Origin: VSJD01 sp964617825
GTDB taxonomy: Bacteria > Verrucomicrobiota > Kiritimatiellia > JAAZAB01
Direction of reading: 5' to 3'
NCBI GenBank assembly: GCA_964617825.1
Contig: CAZTWL010000003.1
Span: 1 to 64,000, forward strand
Length of the DNA stretch: 64,000 bases
The position numbers and the translations under genes were made by a program. The notes below the pieces were generated by a model, which saw nothing but the letters and a program-made list of their open reading frames with translations, had not been told where the DNA came from and made no database searches. This document shows, piece by piece, positions 34,199-43,378 of this stretch (positions are counted from its first letter, which is position 1; the number at the start of each line of letters is the position of its first letter).

Positions 34199-34489
34199 AT
34201 GACGAAACGGGATTTGGTTATGCGGATTGCCAAGGAAACCGGATTGATTCAGCAGGATGTGTTTGCCGTTCTCCAGAAAACTCTTGATTATATTGTGGAA
34301 AGCCTGGCCAAGGGCGAAAACGTGGAATTTCGTAATTTTGGCGTTTTTGAAGTCTGTATTCGCAAATCCCGTGTTGGCCGGAACCCTAATCAGCCTACCC
34401 ATGTGGTAACGATTCCCACCCGCAAGGTGGTTAAATTCAAAATGGGCCGGATCATGAAGTCCCTGGTCATGAAACCCGTCAAATCATGA
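34199..34489 (+). CDS. HU/IHF-family DNA-binding protein
   Basis: 96 residues, one complete histone-like domain: TKRDLVMRIAKETGL, helix LDYIVESLAKGENVEFRNFG, then the DNA-binding arm with GRNPNQPTHVVTIPTRKVVKFKMG, where the conserved RNP and Pro at the tip are kept. AGGAGG precedes the ATG. Overlaps hisS by four bases (ATGA), so the two are translationally coupled. Confidence 0.93.
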   Translation: MTKRDLVMRIAKETGLIQQDVFAVLQKTLDYIVESLAKGENVEFRNFGVFEVCIRKSRVGRNPNQPTHVVTIPTRKVVKFKMGRIMKSLVMKPVKS

Positions 34490-35766
34490 CGACGGAAACC
34501 GCTCATTTTGATGCGCCGCGCGGCATGCGGGATTTCTATCCCGCAGAGATGGCCGTTCGCAACGCGATTTTCGATGCCTGGATCCGCTCCGCCCGCGCCT
34601 TTGGCTTTGCCCAATACGATGCCTGCGTTGTGGAATCCCTCGACCTGCTCAAGCGCAAGAGCGGTGAGGAAATTGTCGAGCAGATCTACGCTTTCAAAGA
34701 CAAGAGCGACCGGGATCTTGCCCTGCGTCCCGAAATGACGCCAACCCTTGCCCGGATGATCGTTGCGCGGCAGGGCCAACTGGCCTTTCCCTTGAAGTGG
34801 TTTGCCGTGGCTCAGTGTTTCCGGTATGAGCGCATGAGCCGTGGGCGCAAGCGAGAACATTACCAGTGGAACCTGGATGTGGTCGGCGAGGCGGCCTTAT
34901 CTGCGGAAGTCGAAGTGCTGGCCTGCGCTGTCCATGCCCTGGGCCTGCTTGGCTTGAATGCTGGGGAGGTCAAGGTCCATCTCAGCAGCCGCGCCCTGCT
35001 GGCTGATTTGCTGGCGAAGGCCGGCATTCCGCCCGCTTTTCATCCGGCCACCTTCCTGGCGCTTGACAAGCGCGGCAAGCTGGAGGATGCCGATATCCGG
35101 CGCCTGCTCCAGGAATCCGGGCTGGACGCTGCGGCCATTGAGGCGGTGTTCCGGGTCGCCGGCATTCAAACGCTGGACCAGGCTGCTGCCATGCTTGGCG
35201 CACAGACGCCTTCCCTGGCCGCGGTGCAAACGCTGTTCCAGCTGGCGAACGAATATGATTTTGGCGCCATGCTCTGTTTTGATATCGGCGTGGTGCGGGG
35301 GCTGGGCTATTACACCGGCATGGTTTTCGAAGCGTTCGATTGCGAGCGTAAGTTCCGCGCGCTTTTCGGCGGCGGCCGTTACGACAATCTGCTGGGCGAT
35401 GTCGGCGGCGCGCCCATGACCGCCGTCGGCCTGGGATTTGGCGACGTGGTTATCGCGGAACTCCTGGCCGACAAGGGACGCCTGGCCGGGCTGCAGGCCG
35501 GCATCAATTGCGCCGTGGGTTACATGGATGAGCTCCAGCAGCCGGTCGCGCGTCAGGTTGCGCGCGCCTTGCGCCGCGGCGGACAGAGCGTGGATCTGGC
35601 GCTGCATGCCGAGAAGCCCAAGCAGTTTTTCGGGCGGGCCGGCAAGGGCGAATTTCAAAAGGCGGTTTATGTCGGGCCCGACGATGTGGAGCGGGGCACG
35701 CTGCGCATTAAGAACCTGGCCGACCGCTCGGAAGAGGAAAAGCCCCTGAAAGACCTGCTGGCCTAA
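34486..35766 (+). CDS. hisS: Histidyl-tRNA synthetase
   Basis: 426 residues. Class II synthetase: motif 1 region RGMRDFYPAE, motif 2 CFRYERMSRGRKREHYQWNLDV (with the conserved FRYE...REF/HYQ), the His-specific segment GLGYYTGMVFEAF and motif 3 ALFGGGRYDNL...MTAVGLGFG. A C-terminal anticodon-binding domain follows. It charges tRNA-His. Start fixed by the ATGA overlap with the HU-like gene. Convergent with aspS. Confidence 0.96.
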   Translation: MTTETAHFDAPRGMRDFYPAEMAVRNAIFDAWIRSARAFGFAQYDACVVESLDLLKRKSGEEIVEQIYAFKDKSDRDLALRPEMTPTLARMIVARQGQLAFPLKWFAVAQCFRYERMSRGRKREHYQWNLDVVGEAALSAEVEVLACAVHALGLLGLNAGEVKVHLSSRALLADLLAKAGIPPAFHPATFLALDKRGKLEDADIRRLLQESGLDAAAIEAVFRVAGIQTLDQAAAMLGAQTPSLAAVQTLFQLANEYDFGAMLCFDIGVVRGLGYYTGMVFEAFDCERKFRALFGGGRYDNLLGDVGGAPMTAVGLGFGDVVIAELLADKGRLAGLQAGINCAVGYMDELQQPVARQVARALRRGGQSVDLALHAEKPKQFFGRAGKGEFQKAVYVGPDDVERGTLRIKNLADRSEEEKPLKDLLA

Positions 35767-35807
35767 AACCGGTTGCCCGCGGACGATAGTCCTTTTAGCC
35801 CATTCGG

Positions 35808-35828
35808 AAAAACCGGCGCGAGGGCGCC
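35808..35828 (-). terminator. Terminator hairpin between hisS and aspS
   Basis: On the minus strand GGCGC-CCTC-GCGCC-GG-TTTTT begins at the aspS stop codon. On the plus strand a wider stem ACCGGC...GCCGGT ending in TTTC may serve hisS, so the element is probably bidirectional. Confidence 0.55.
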
Positions 35829-37645
35829 TATGCCGGTTTCTGTGCGGGCGTGCCCGGCATGGCTTCCGGCGCTTTTGGCGGCGGCAGGTTGATTTTCAGG
35901 TGCAACTCGCGCAGCTGCTTTACGGTCACGTCGGAGGGCGCGCCCATCATCAGGTCCTGGGCCTTCTGATTCATCGGGAAGGCGATGACTTCACGAATGT
36001 TCTGTTCGTTGGCCAGAAGCATGACGATGCGGTCGATGCCCGGGGCAATGCCGCCGTGCGGGGGGGCGCCCAGCTGGAAGGCGTTGATCATCCCCGAAAA
36101 GCGCTCGTCCACGGCCTGCTTGTCATACCCGGCCAGCTCGAACGCCCGATACATGATTTCAGGGTTGTGATTCCGGATTGCGCCGCTGGATAGTTCCACG
36201 CCGTTGCAGACAATGTCGTATTGATAAGCCCGGATTGTGAGCGGGTCTTGTTCCTGCAGGGCCTGCATGCCGCCTTGCGGCATCGAAAACGGATTGTGCG
36301 AAAAAACGATTTGCCCGGTTTCCTCGTCGCGCTCGTACATGGGAAAATCGGTGATCCAGCAGAACTTGAAAATCTGGTCGTCAATCAACTTCAGGTCCTG
36401 TCCCAGTTTGACGCGCAAGTCGGCGGTGATCCGGGTGACGTCGCGCGGGCGGTCGCACACGAAGAACACCACGTCGCCGGTTTTAACTCCGCATTCTTTT
36501 GCGATCGTCGCCAGTTGCTCGGGCGTCAAAAATTTGGCGATGGGCCCCTTGACGGCGGCCTCGGTCCAAACCAGGTAAGCCAATCCTTTGGCGCCGAGGG
36601 TCTTGGCATACTCCGTCAGTTTATCGAAGAAACTCCGCGGCTGGGAGGCGATGCCGGCGACGGGCAGAGCCCGCACGATGCCGCCCTGTTCGACGACCGA
36701 CCGGAAGGCGTTGAACCCGGATTCCTTGAAAAGACTGCTCATATCCCGCATTTCGATCGGGATGCGCAGGTCGGGCTTGTCGGTCCCATATTTCAGCATG
36801 GCTTCGGCGTATGGAATGCGCGGGAACGGCGGGCTGTTAAACGGTTTTTTGGAAAACGTCTTGAAAACGTTGGCCAGGACGTCTTCCACAACGGCAAAGA
36901 CGTCATCCTGGGTCACGAACGACATTTCGATATCCAGCTGGTAAAATTCGCCTGGCGACCGGTCGGCGCGCGCATCCTCATCCCGGAAACAGGGGGCTAT
37001 CTGAAAGTAGCGGTCGAATCCGGCAACCATCAGGAGCTGCTTGAATTGCTGGGGGGCCTGGGGCAAGGCGTAGAACTTGCCGGGATGCACCCGGCTGGGC
37101 ACCAGGTAGTCGCGCGCGCCTTCGGGCGAACTGCTGGTCAGGATCGGCGTTTGGAACTCCTGGAAACCCATGGTCTGCATGCGTTGGCGGATAAAGGCGA
37201 TGACCTGGGCGCGCTGCAGGATGTTGCGGTGGATCCGGTCGCGGCGCAGGTCCAGGTAGCGGTAACGGAGCCGCGTGTCTTCCGGGCCGTCCTCGTCGGT
37301 GTCAATCTGGAGCGGGAGCTTGCCGCAGGGCGCTTCCAATGTTACGGCATCGGCCACCAGCTCGATTTCGCCTGTGGCCAGGTTGGGGTTGACCGTTTCG
37401 GGCGAGCGCGCCACCACGGCGCCGGTGACGGTGATCACGCTTTCCATATGCAGGCGTTTGCAGAGGTCGAAAAACTCGCGGTCGGGTTGAATGACCACCT
37501 GGGTCAGGCCGTAATGATCACGCAGGTCGATAAACAGCAATTGGCCGTGGTCGCGTTTGCGGAAAACCCAGCCGGATAACCGGACGGTCTTGGAAATGTC
37601 GGTGTGACGTAATTCGTTGCAGGTATGCGTGCGATAAGGATGCAT
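35828..37645 (-). CDS. aspS: Aspartyl-tRNA synthetase, bacterial type
   Basis: 605 residues, the length of the bacterial form that carries an inserted GAD domain. N-terminal OB-fold (SGWVFRKRDHGQLLFIDLRD), motif 2 region IAPCFRDEDARADRSPGEFYQLDIEM and motif 3 region GAPPHGGIAPGIDRIVMLL are intact. The C-terminal tail is Pro/Ala-rich (LPPPKAPEAMPGTPAQKPA), longer than usual. It charges tRNA-Asp, and possibly tRNA-Asn if the genome lacks AsnRS (not visible here). Confidence 0.96.
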   Translation of the reverse strand: MHPYRTHTCNELRHTDISKTVRLSGWVFRKRDHGQLLFIDLRDHYGLTQVVIQPDREFFDLCKRLHMESVITVTGAVVARSPETVNPNLATGEIELVADAVTLEAPCGKLPLQIDTDEDGPEDTRLRYRYLDLRRDRIHRNILQRAQVIAFIRQRMQTMGFQEFQTPILTSSSPEGARDYLVPSRVHPGKFYALPQAPQQFKQLLMVAGFDRYFQIAPCFRDEDARADRSPGEFYQLDIEMSFVTQDDVFAVVEDVLANVFKTFSKKPFNSPPFPRIPYAEAMLKYGTDKPDLRIPIEMRDMSSLFKESGFNAFRSVVEQGGIVRALPVAGIASQPRSFFDKLTEYAKTLGAKGLAYLVWTEAAVKGPIAKFLTPEQLATIAKECGVKTGDVVFFVCDRPRDVTRITADLRVKLGQDLKLIDDQIFKFCWITDFPMYERDEETGQIVFSHNPFSMPQGGMQALQEQDPLTIRAYQYDIVCNGVELSSGAIRNHNPEIMYRAFELAGYDKQAVDERFSGMINAFQLGAPPHGGIAPGIDRIVMLLANEQNIREVIAFPMNQKAQDLMMGAPSDVTVKQLRELHLKINLPPPKAPEAMPGTPAQKPA

Positions 37646-37652
37646 AAAGTTA

Positions 37653-37687
37653 TTTCTGATTTCCGATTGTTGATTTTCGATTTGAGA
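37653..37687. repeat. Five degenerate heptamers (consensus TTTTCGA) between accA and aspS
   Basis: TTTCTGA-TTTCCGA-TTGTTGA-TTTTCGA-TTTGAGA: an exact seven-base register over 35 bases in the short gap upstream of aspS. Confidence 0.6.
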
Positions 37688-37723
37688 ACAAGAAAGTGAT
37701 TCCGGACCGGCAGGCTTATGCGC

Positions 37724-38716
37724 CTATGCCGGCGGAACGGATGGTTGAATGTTGGCCTGTTCGGTGTTGAAAACGCCCATGGCGCGGAATTTGTCATAGC
37801 GCCGGCTCAAAAGGGTGTCCGTGGGGACCTTTTTCAGTTCGCGCAAATTGGCCAGGAGGCGCTGTTTCAGGGTTGCGGCCATGGCTTTGCGGTCCGTATG
37901 GGCGCCGCCCAGTGGCTCGGGAACGATCTCATCCACCAACTTGGCTTCAAGCAGGTCCTTGGAGGTCAATTTAAGCGCCATGGCGGCCTGGCTGGCGAAG
38001 GCGCGGTCTTTCCACAGGATTGCGGCGCAGCCCTCGGGCGAAATCACCGAGTAATAGGCATGTTCCAGGATCAGGATGCGGTCGCCGATGCCGATGCCCA
38101 GGGCGCCGCCGCTGCCGCCTTCGCCAATAATGGTAACTACAATCGGCACCGGCAGGAGGAACAATTCCCGCAGGTTGACGGCAATGGCTTCGGCCACGTG
38201 GCGCTCCTCGCCGCCTATGCCCGGGAAGGCGCCGGCCGTGTCAATCAGGGTTAAAATGGGGCAGGCGTATTTTGTCGCCAGCTTCATCAGGCGCAAAGCC
38301 TTGCGGTAACCTTCCGGATAGGCCATGCCGAAATTATGCAGCACATTGCTTTTAACATCCCGTCCCTTCTGGGTGCCCAGGATCATGACCGGCTCGTTGT
38401 CGATCCGCGCAAATCCGCCCACCATGGCCTGGTCGTCGGCGTAATGCCGGTCCCCGTGCAGTTCGATGAAGTCCGTGCACATGTTCTCGACATAATCCAG
38501 AGTGTATGGACGCTGGGGATGGCGGGCCAACTGGACTTCGTCCCAGGGGGTCAAGTTCCGGAAGATGTTGCGCTTGGTCTCGGCGATTTTTTTTTCCAAC
38601 TCGGCCAATTCCGCCGAGACGTCGATATTTTGCGCCTCGCTGAACGTGCGGAGCTCTTGCAGCTTGTTTTCCAGCTCCACAATGGGCTTTTCGAAGGCTA
38701 ATGAATGATTGGCCAT
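37724..38716 (-). CDS. accA: Acetyl-CoA carboxylase carboxyltransferase subunit alpha
   Basis: 330 residues. With AccD it transfers carboxyl from biotin to acetyl-CoA, the first step of fatty-acid synthesis. Conserved parts: TPWDEVQLARHPQRPYTLDY, FIELHGDRHYADD, MIGTQKG-like VMILGTQKGRD, FGMAYPEGYRKALRLM, DTAGAFPGIGGEERHVAEAI, GEGGSGGALGIGIGD and YSVISPEGCAAILWKD. The gene is complete. accD is not in this window. It lies about 80 bases upstream of aspS on the same strand. Confidence 0.96.
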   Translation of the reverse strand: MANHSLAFEKPIVELENKLQELRTFSEAQNIDVSAELAELEKKIAETKRNIFRNLTPWDEVQLARHPQRPYTLDYVENMCTDFIELHGDRHYADDQAMVGGFARIDNEPVMILGTQKGRDVKSNVLHNFGMAYPEGYRKALRLMKLATKYACPILTLIDTAGAFPGIGGEERHVAEAIAVNLRELFLLPVPIVVTIIGEGGSGGALGIGIGDRILILEHAYYSVISPEGCAAILWKDRAFASQAAMALKLTSKDLLEAKLVDEIVPEPLGGAHTDRKAMAATLKQRLLANLRELKKVPTDTLLSRRYDKFRAMGVFNTEQANIQPSVPPA

Positions 38717-38752
38717 GCGCTAAAATCCGTGTGGTTTCAAGAAAATTAACTT

Positions 38753-39670
38753 CTATTCGGCGATCGTTACGCTGGTTCCCGGGGGCAGCAGCAGGAAAAG
38801 CTCTTCCACCTCGTTGTTTTTCAGGCGGACGCATCCGGCACTGGCCTGGTGCCCGATCGTTTCCGGTTCCCATGTGCCGTGCAGTCCATAGCCGCGCACC
38901 GCATTCGTGGTTCCCGTGGCTTGGAGCGACATCCAGCGGGTGCCCAGCACGTTTTCCTTGTCGCCAAAAGGAACCATCTTGCCGTCCGGACGCCACCAGG
39001 GCGGTTGTTCGATCTTGTCGCCGATGATAAAGGTTCCCGTCGGCGTCGTGCCGAATTTGCCCGTGCCGACGCGGTAACGCTTGAAAAACCGGTCGTTGAC
39101 CTTGACCACCATGTCATTCCGGCTTTTGCTGACCGTCAGGGTAAAGGTGCCTTTAAAGACCCGCAGGCGGTCGCCCGGGTGCAGGACGGTGCGTTGGAGA
39201 ACATTGTTCGTTTGAATGAGGGCTACCGTGGTCTTGAATTTCCGGGCGATGCGCTCCAAGCTGTCGCCTGACTGGACGGTATATTCCTCTTTTTCCGGCA
39301 TGGCGGCCGGCGACATGACCAGCTCTATATTGAGTTGCCCAATCAAGGTTTCCAGCGATTCGGTCAAGGCGGCGTCATTGGTGGTTTGCGCCATGAGGGC
39401 ATATCCCTTTTGGCGGGCTTCCTCCAGGGATTTGTTGGCCGCCAGCGCGCGAATGGCCAGGAAATCGCGTTGCTGGGGGCTTTGTGCCTCCGGATTTTCG
39501 GCGGGCGCGGCGCTTGCTTGCGAGGGGGCGGCCTGCTTTTCCTTCCAGGGACGGGTGAGCACGACAGCGGCGATGGCGGCAACGATCAGCAGGATGATCA
39601 GCAGGAAGGGCGTCAGGGTTCTTCGATCTTCCGATTGCTGGTTAAGAATGTTTTTAAACTCATCAGCCAT
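38753..39670 (-). CDS. LysM-containing L,D-transpeptidase (YkuD), membrane-anchored
   Basis: 305 residues from the ATG at 39670 (GAGGG upstream). An N-terminal transmembrane anchor (PFLLIILLIVAAIAAVVLT) is followed by an Ala/Pro-rich linker, a LysM peptidoglycan-binding module (YTVQSGDSLERIARKF...LHPGDRLRVF) and the YkuD domain, with GLHGTWEPETIGHQASAGCVR containing the catalytic His and Cys (SxGCVR). The family forms 3-3 cross-links in peptidoglycan or attaches lipoproteins. Located in the periplasm or on the outer face. Confidence 0.9.
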   Translation of the reverse strand: MADEFKNILNQQSEDRRTLTPFLLIILLIVAAIAAVVLTRPWKEKQAAPSQASAAPAENPEAQSPQQRDFLAIRALAANKSLEEARQKGYALMAQTTNDAALTESLETLIGQLNIELVMSPAAMPEKEEYTVQSGDSLERIARKFKTTVALIQTNNVLQRTVLHPGDRLRVFKGTFTLTVSKSRNDMVVKVNDRFFKRYRVGTGKFGTTPTGTFIIGDKIEQPPWWRPDGKMVPFGDKENVLGTRWMSLQATGTTNAVRGYGLHGTWEPETIGHQASAGCVRLKNNEVEELFLLLPPGTSVTIAE

Positions 39671-39905
39671 GACAAAACCCTCTGATGAAAAGATGCAACC
39701 CTGACGTGATTCCGAAAAAGTGGAATTAACATAGTTCATTGCCCCATGATTGGCAAGAGCATTTCCCGGCTTGGCCTGGACCATTCCCGTGAGCAAGGCT
39801 TGAAATGGCGGCCCGGCGCCAAAAGGGGCGTTGTCCCTCCGGCGGCCTATCTGGGTTATTGTCAGAGCCCAAAATCGTGGCCGTCCCCTGGCGGAGGCGC
39901 AACAC

Positions 39906-40796
39906 TTATATGTCCAGGTGGGGCGCCGGCCTTGCTCCGTTTCCCGATGCAGGGCGTTTATTGTCGGAATGGGCCTTCAATGAGCGACTCCCGTGGGGGT
40001 TCGATTTTGCCACGCGGGGAGGCGCCCCAAAGTAGCGCTTGAAGTCACGCGACAACTCGTGCACGCGCGAATACCCCAGATATTCGGCCACTTGGGATAC
40101 GTTCAGGTCCGAGCACATGAGCAGCGCCCGGGATTCTTCCATGCGGATGGCCCGCACGCGCTGCAACGGACTAAGTCCCGTTGCCCGCCGGCACAGGCGC
40201 ACGACGGAGGCCGTGCTGCGGCCGGCCAGCGCGCTCAGTTCGTGAAGCGTGGGCCGGAACAATTTCTGCTCGCGGAGTTTCGACTCGATGGCCCACCAGG
40301 GGGCGTAGCTTTGCCCCGCCTGCGGCACGTGGACTCTGAGCGAATTGATTCGATAGAGAATGTCCAGAAGTGCGATGTGCATGCCCAGGGCGCGTTGCTT
40401 GCCTTCGGTCACCAGAGACGCTTTCTGTAATGTGTAAAAATCCCTGCGGATCGCCGGCGTCGAACGGATTACGCGCACGTCCAGGGGCGGCGGTTCGATC
40501 TGCGGCGCCAGGAACCCGACCGAGAACAAAATCACTTCCGCGTCATTTTCGACCCACTCAATGTCTTCCGGGCCATGATACCAGGTCACATGCCCTTTCC
40601 TGATGTCGTAGGCGCGGCCGTCCGTGACCAGCCGGTATGATCCGGACACGACCAGTTGCACGACATGCCCCGGCAGCGAACGGCCGTGCCAGTGAAAGTG
40701 GGGTTTGCGAATGAAACGCCAGAAACCGGTGATGGTTTCCACCGGACACGGGGTTAAGGATACCGGCGGGTCATACCGTGTGACAACTGCATCCAT
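39906..40796 (-). CDS. AraC-family transcriptional regulator, divergent from the Gfo/Idh operon
   Basis: 296 residues. A cupin-like N-terminus (HFHWHGRSLPGHVVQLVVSG, YDIRKGHVTWYHGPEDIEWVE) is followed by two C-terminal HTH units (LHELSALAGRSTASVVRLCR and VSQVAEYLGYSRVHELSRDFK). It ends with an unusually long basic tail (about 35 residues, Ser/Arg-rich). It is divergently placed 606 bases from the oxidoreductase-epimerase pair (41403-43353), so control of that pair is plausible (inferred). Confidence 0.85.
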   Translation of the reverse strand: MDAVVTRYDPPVSLTPCPVETITGFWRFIRKPHFHWHGRSLPGHVVQLVVSGSYRLVTDGRAYDIRKGHVTWYHGPEDIEWVENDAEVILFSVGFLAPQIEPPPLDVRVIRSTPAIRRDFYTLQKASLVTEGKQRALGMHIALLDILYRINSLRVHVPQAGQSYAPWWAIESKLREQKLFRPTLHELSALAGRSTASVVRLCRRATGLSPLQRVRAIRMEESRALLMCSDLNVSQVAEYLGYSRVHELSRDFKRYFGAPPRVAKSNPHGSRSLKAHSDNKRPASGNGARPAPHLDI

Positions 40797-41047
40797 GCGG
40801 TCAAACTAACAGAAAACGTCCTCCCAAGTCAATCGGCGAGTGATCCGAATTGCGACAAAAAAGACGCTGGCTGCTAAATACTTCGCCGCCCGTGTCGAGG
40901 CATAATGGCCGCGAAAAAGCAGGGTTGTAATTATTATAAGGGATTTGTGGCCGGCTAACGAACCGTTGCGGAGTTGCGCAAATACAATAAGGAGAACAAT
41001 TGGGTTTTTGAGGAATTTCCGAATTTCGTGTTGGTGAAGACTTCCGT

Positions 41048-41071
41048 GCCATAGGCAGATCCGCCTATGGC
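41048..41071. repeat. 9-bp stem inverted repeat
   Basis: GCCATAGGC-AGATCC-GCCTATGGC. It contains the sub-motif CCGCC-TAT-GGCGG (41061-41073), similar to the CCGCC-GAA-GGCGG element 140 bases downstream. Confidence 0.6.
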
Positions 41072-41251
41072 GGAAAACGGTGCAGCTGCGCCTGCTGCGG
41101 GGAACGATTAACGCTCACTTCGCAGGCGGCTGGTGCGGTAACGATTTATTCCGGCGTAGCTCTGAGCGAAGCCGGATGTTGGCGTGGTTCGAATTTGGAT
41201 GCCGCCGAAGGCGGATTTGCAAAAGCAAGGCCAGCTTGGGCCGGATATGGG

Positions 41252-41269
41252 CGCGCGGCGCGCCGCGCG
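41252..41269. repeat. 18-base GC-only palindrome
   Basis: CGCGCGGCGCGCCGCGCG, a perfect palindrome of G and C only, 134 bases before the oxidoreductase ATG. Confidence 0.6.
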
Positions 41270-41402
41270 ATACTCGTGTATGCGCAAGCGCCGGAAGCCC
41301 GCAGACGGCTCAAGATCGCCGCCACATTTTGCGAACCAAATTCGAAACACTCGAAGCATAAAAACAGACGAAGAAGCAGACAAACATCATAGGAGTCATG
41401 TC

Positions 41403-42416
41403 ATGAGTTTGAACGTTGGGATCATCGGATTGGGATTCATGGGCAAGATGCATTTCGAGACCTATGCCAAATTGGGCGCCAAGGTTGCGGCCATTGCCGA
41501 CGTGGATTCCCGCAAACGCGCCGGGGATTGGTCGGCCATTGCCGGCAACATCGGCACGGCTGGAAAACACCAGGACTTGCGCGGCATTCATGTTTATGAG
41601 GACGCCGCCGACCTGCTGAAGGATCCGGCGGTGGACGTCGTCGACATTACCCTGCCGACCTATCTGCATGCCCGCTGGGCGATTCGCGCGCTGCAGTCCG
41701 GCCATCACGTAATCTGCGAAAAACCGATGGCCTTGAAATCGACCGAGGGCGTGGCCATGATTGCGGCCGCCCGCGCGGCCCGCCGCCGGTTGTTTATTGC
41801 CCAGTGCATTCGGTTCTGGCCGGCATATGCCAAGGCCCGTGAATTGGTGCTCGGCAAGAAATTGGGCAAAATCGTCAGCGCCGCATTTACCCGCGTGAGC
41901 CCCCGGCCTACCTGGAGCTGGCAGCACTGGCTGGAAGACGGCCGTAAGAGCGGCGGTTGCGCCCTGGACTTGCACATCCACGATGCGGATTTTGTGCTCT
42001 ATATGCTTGGACAGCCCCGCTCGGTCCTGAGCCAGGGTTTGAAAGGCGATGCCGGCGCTCTGGATCACGTCACAACTTTTTATAACTATGCGCCGAACAC
42101 GATGATCCAGACCGAAGGCGCCTGGGAATATAACGCTGGCTTCCCGTTCTCCATGACCTTCCGGATTGCCTTCGAAAAAGCGAGCTTGGTTTTCGATGCC
42201 CAGGGACTGCGGCTCTGCCCGCCCAAGGGTCCGGCCAAGCCGGTGGCGGTTGCGGAAGGCGACGGTTATTTCCACGAGCTTAAGCATTTCCTGGATTGTA
42301 TCCGGCGGAATTGCGCGTCGCCGGTGGTGACGCCGGAATCGGCCCTGCAGAGCGTGAAACTCATCGAGGCCGAAGCCAAGTCGGCGCGCTCTGGAAAAGC
42401 CGTTCGCTTCAAATGA
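41403..42416 (+). CDS. Gfo/Idh/MocA-family NAD(P)-dependent oxidoreductase
   Basis: 337 residues. Rossmann start VGIIGLGFMGKMHFETY, acidic residue in IADVD, then the family motif ICEKPMALKSTEG (EKP with catalytic Lys) and GGCALDLHIHDADFVLYMLG (GG...D...H in the C-terminal domain). It oxidises or reduces a sugar or inositol derivative. AGGAG lies upstream of the ATG at 41403. The following epimerase-like gene on the same strand indicates a two-gene sugar pathway. Confidence 0.9.
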   Translation: MSLNVGIIGLGFMGKMHFETYAKLGAKVAAIADVDSRKRAGDWSAIAGNIGTAGKHQDLRGIHVYEDAADLLKDPAVDVVDITLPTYLHARWAIRALQSGHHVICEKPMALKSTEGVAMIAAARAARRRLFIAQCIRFWPAYAKARELVLGKKLGKIVSAAFTRVSPRPTWSWQHWLEDGRKSGGCALDLHIHDADFVLYMLGQPRSVLSQGLKGDAGALDHVTTFYNYAPNTMIQTEGAWEYNAGFPFSMTFRIAFEKASLVFDAQGLRLCPPKGPAKPVAVAEGDGYFHELKHFLDCIRRNCASPVVTPESALQSVKLIEAEAKSARSGKAVRFK

Positions 42417-42474
42417 TCGATCAGGCCCCGTAGCGGGGTTGAGTGTTTTGTATTTGCATCAAAAGGAATGGATC

Positions 42475-43353
42475 ATGAAAAATCTTCTCCAGATGAATTA
42501 TTGGACCATCGGCGGATTCGATGGCGGGAAGCCTGTGGCCCAGGCTTTGGAAGAAGCCGCGGCCATGGGGCTCGGCGGCCTCGAATTGACTTTCGGAGCG
42601 GGCGAGTTCGCGCCGGGCATCACCGAAGCGCAATGCCGCGCCATCCGCGCCAAGGCTGCCGGCCTGAAACTGCGGATTGAAACCCTGGCGTCCGGTTTTT
42701 ATTGGGATCATCCGCTGTCTTCGCCTGATGCCGCGGAACGCGGCAAGGCCATCGCGTTTACCAGGGAATACCTGCGCGTGGCCGCCTGGGTCGGCGCCAA
42801 GACCGTGCTGGTCCTGCCGGGCGCAGTGGCGGTGCCTTGGGATCCCTCCAAGCCGGTTGTGCCTTATGCGGCAGCCTGGAAGAATGCGACCGCTTCACTG
42901 CGGGTGTGTCTCAAGGAAGCTGAAAAACAAAAGGTAACCATCGCCCTGGAAAACGTCTGGGGCTGGTTCCTGACCGATCCCATGGCCATGAAAATGTTTG
43001 TGGATCAATTCAAGAGCCGGCGGCTGGGCGTCTACTTCGATGTCGGCAACTGCCTGATCAACGGCTATCCTGAACATTGGATCGAGATCCTGGGCAAGCG
43101 CATTGCGGCCGTGCATTTCAAGAACTTTGCGCGCCAGGATGCCGGCGGTATGCTCCATGGATTTGGCGATGACCTGCTCAAGGGCGACATCGACTGGAAA
43201 GCCGTGCTGGCGGCGCTGGCCAAGATTAAATACAAGGGTCCCTTCACGGCCGAAATGATCCCGTTCAGCCGGTTGCCCAATCTTGTGCTGCCGGATATGG
43301 CTTTGGCGCGCGATTCCGTTGCCAAGCTGAAGCAGATTGCGGCCATGGCCTGA
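42475..43353 (+). CDS. Sugar phosphate isomerase/epimerase-like (AP endonuclease family 2 fold)
   Basis: 292 residues, xylose-isomerase-like TIM barrel. Features: AMGLGGLELTFGAGEF near the start, VTIALENVWGWFLTDP (Glu), VYFDVGNCLI (DxGN), IAAVHFKNFARQD (HxK) and GPFTAEMIPF (final Glu), which together are the metal ligands of the family. AAAAGGA precedes the ATG at 42475. It sits 58 bases after the Gfo/Idh gene, an arrangement common for isomerisation of rare sugars or inositols. Substrate unknown. Confidence 0.87.
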   Translation: MKNLLQMNYWTIGGFDGGKPVAQALEEAAAMGLGGLELTFGAGEFAPGITEAQCRAIRAKAAGLKLRIETLASGFYWDHPLSSPDAAERGKAIAFTREYLRVAAWVGAKTVLVLPGAVAVPWDPSKPVVPYAAAWKNATASLRVCLKEAEKQKVTIALENVWGWFLTDPMAMKMFVDQFKSRRLGVYFDVGNCLINGYPEHWIEILGKRIAAVHFKNFARQDAGGMLHGFGDDLLKGDIDWKAVLAALAKIKYKGPFTAEMIPFSRLPNLVLPDMALARDSVAKLKQIAAMA

Positions 43354-43378
43354 TCGGGGGGGCGCAATCGTTTCAATC

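Larger units (their letters stand above)
40797..41402. other. 606-base spacer with several inverted repeats
   Basis: No gene is supported in either strand. It contains hairpins at 41048-41071 (9-bp stem), 41149-41175 (TCCGGC-GTA-GCTC-T-GAGC-GAA-GCCGGA), 41205-41217 (CCGCC-GAA-GGCGG) and an 18-base GC palindrome at 41252-41269. It is the shared regulatory region of the AraC gene and the Gfo/Idh operon, or the site of a structured RNA leader. Confidence 0.5.

Noticed and set aside
36221..37579. 452-codon plus-strand ORF opposite aspS
   Set aside because: aspS is certain; the reverse frame is a GC-bias shadow.
41108..41383. 91-codon minus-strand ORF in the 606-base spacer
   Set aside because: Arg/Ser-rich product with no ribosome-binding site; it covers the inverted repeats and is better explained as non-coding.
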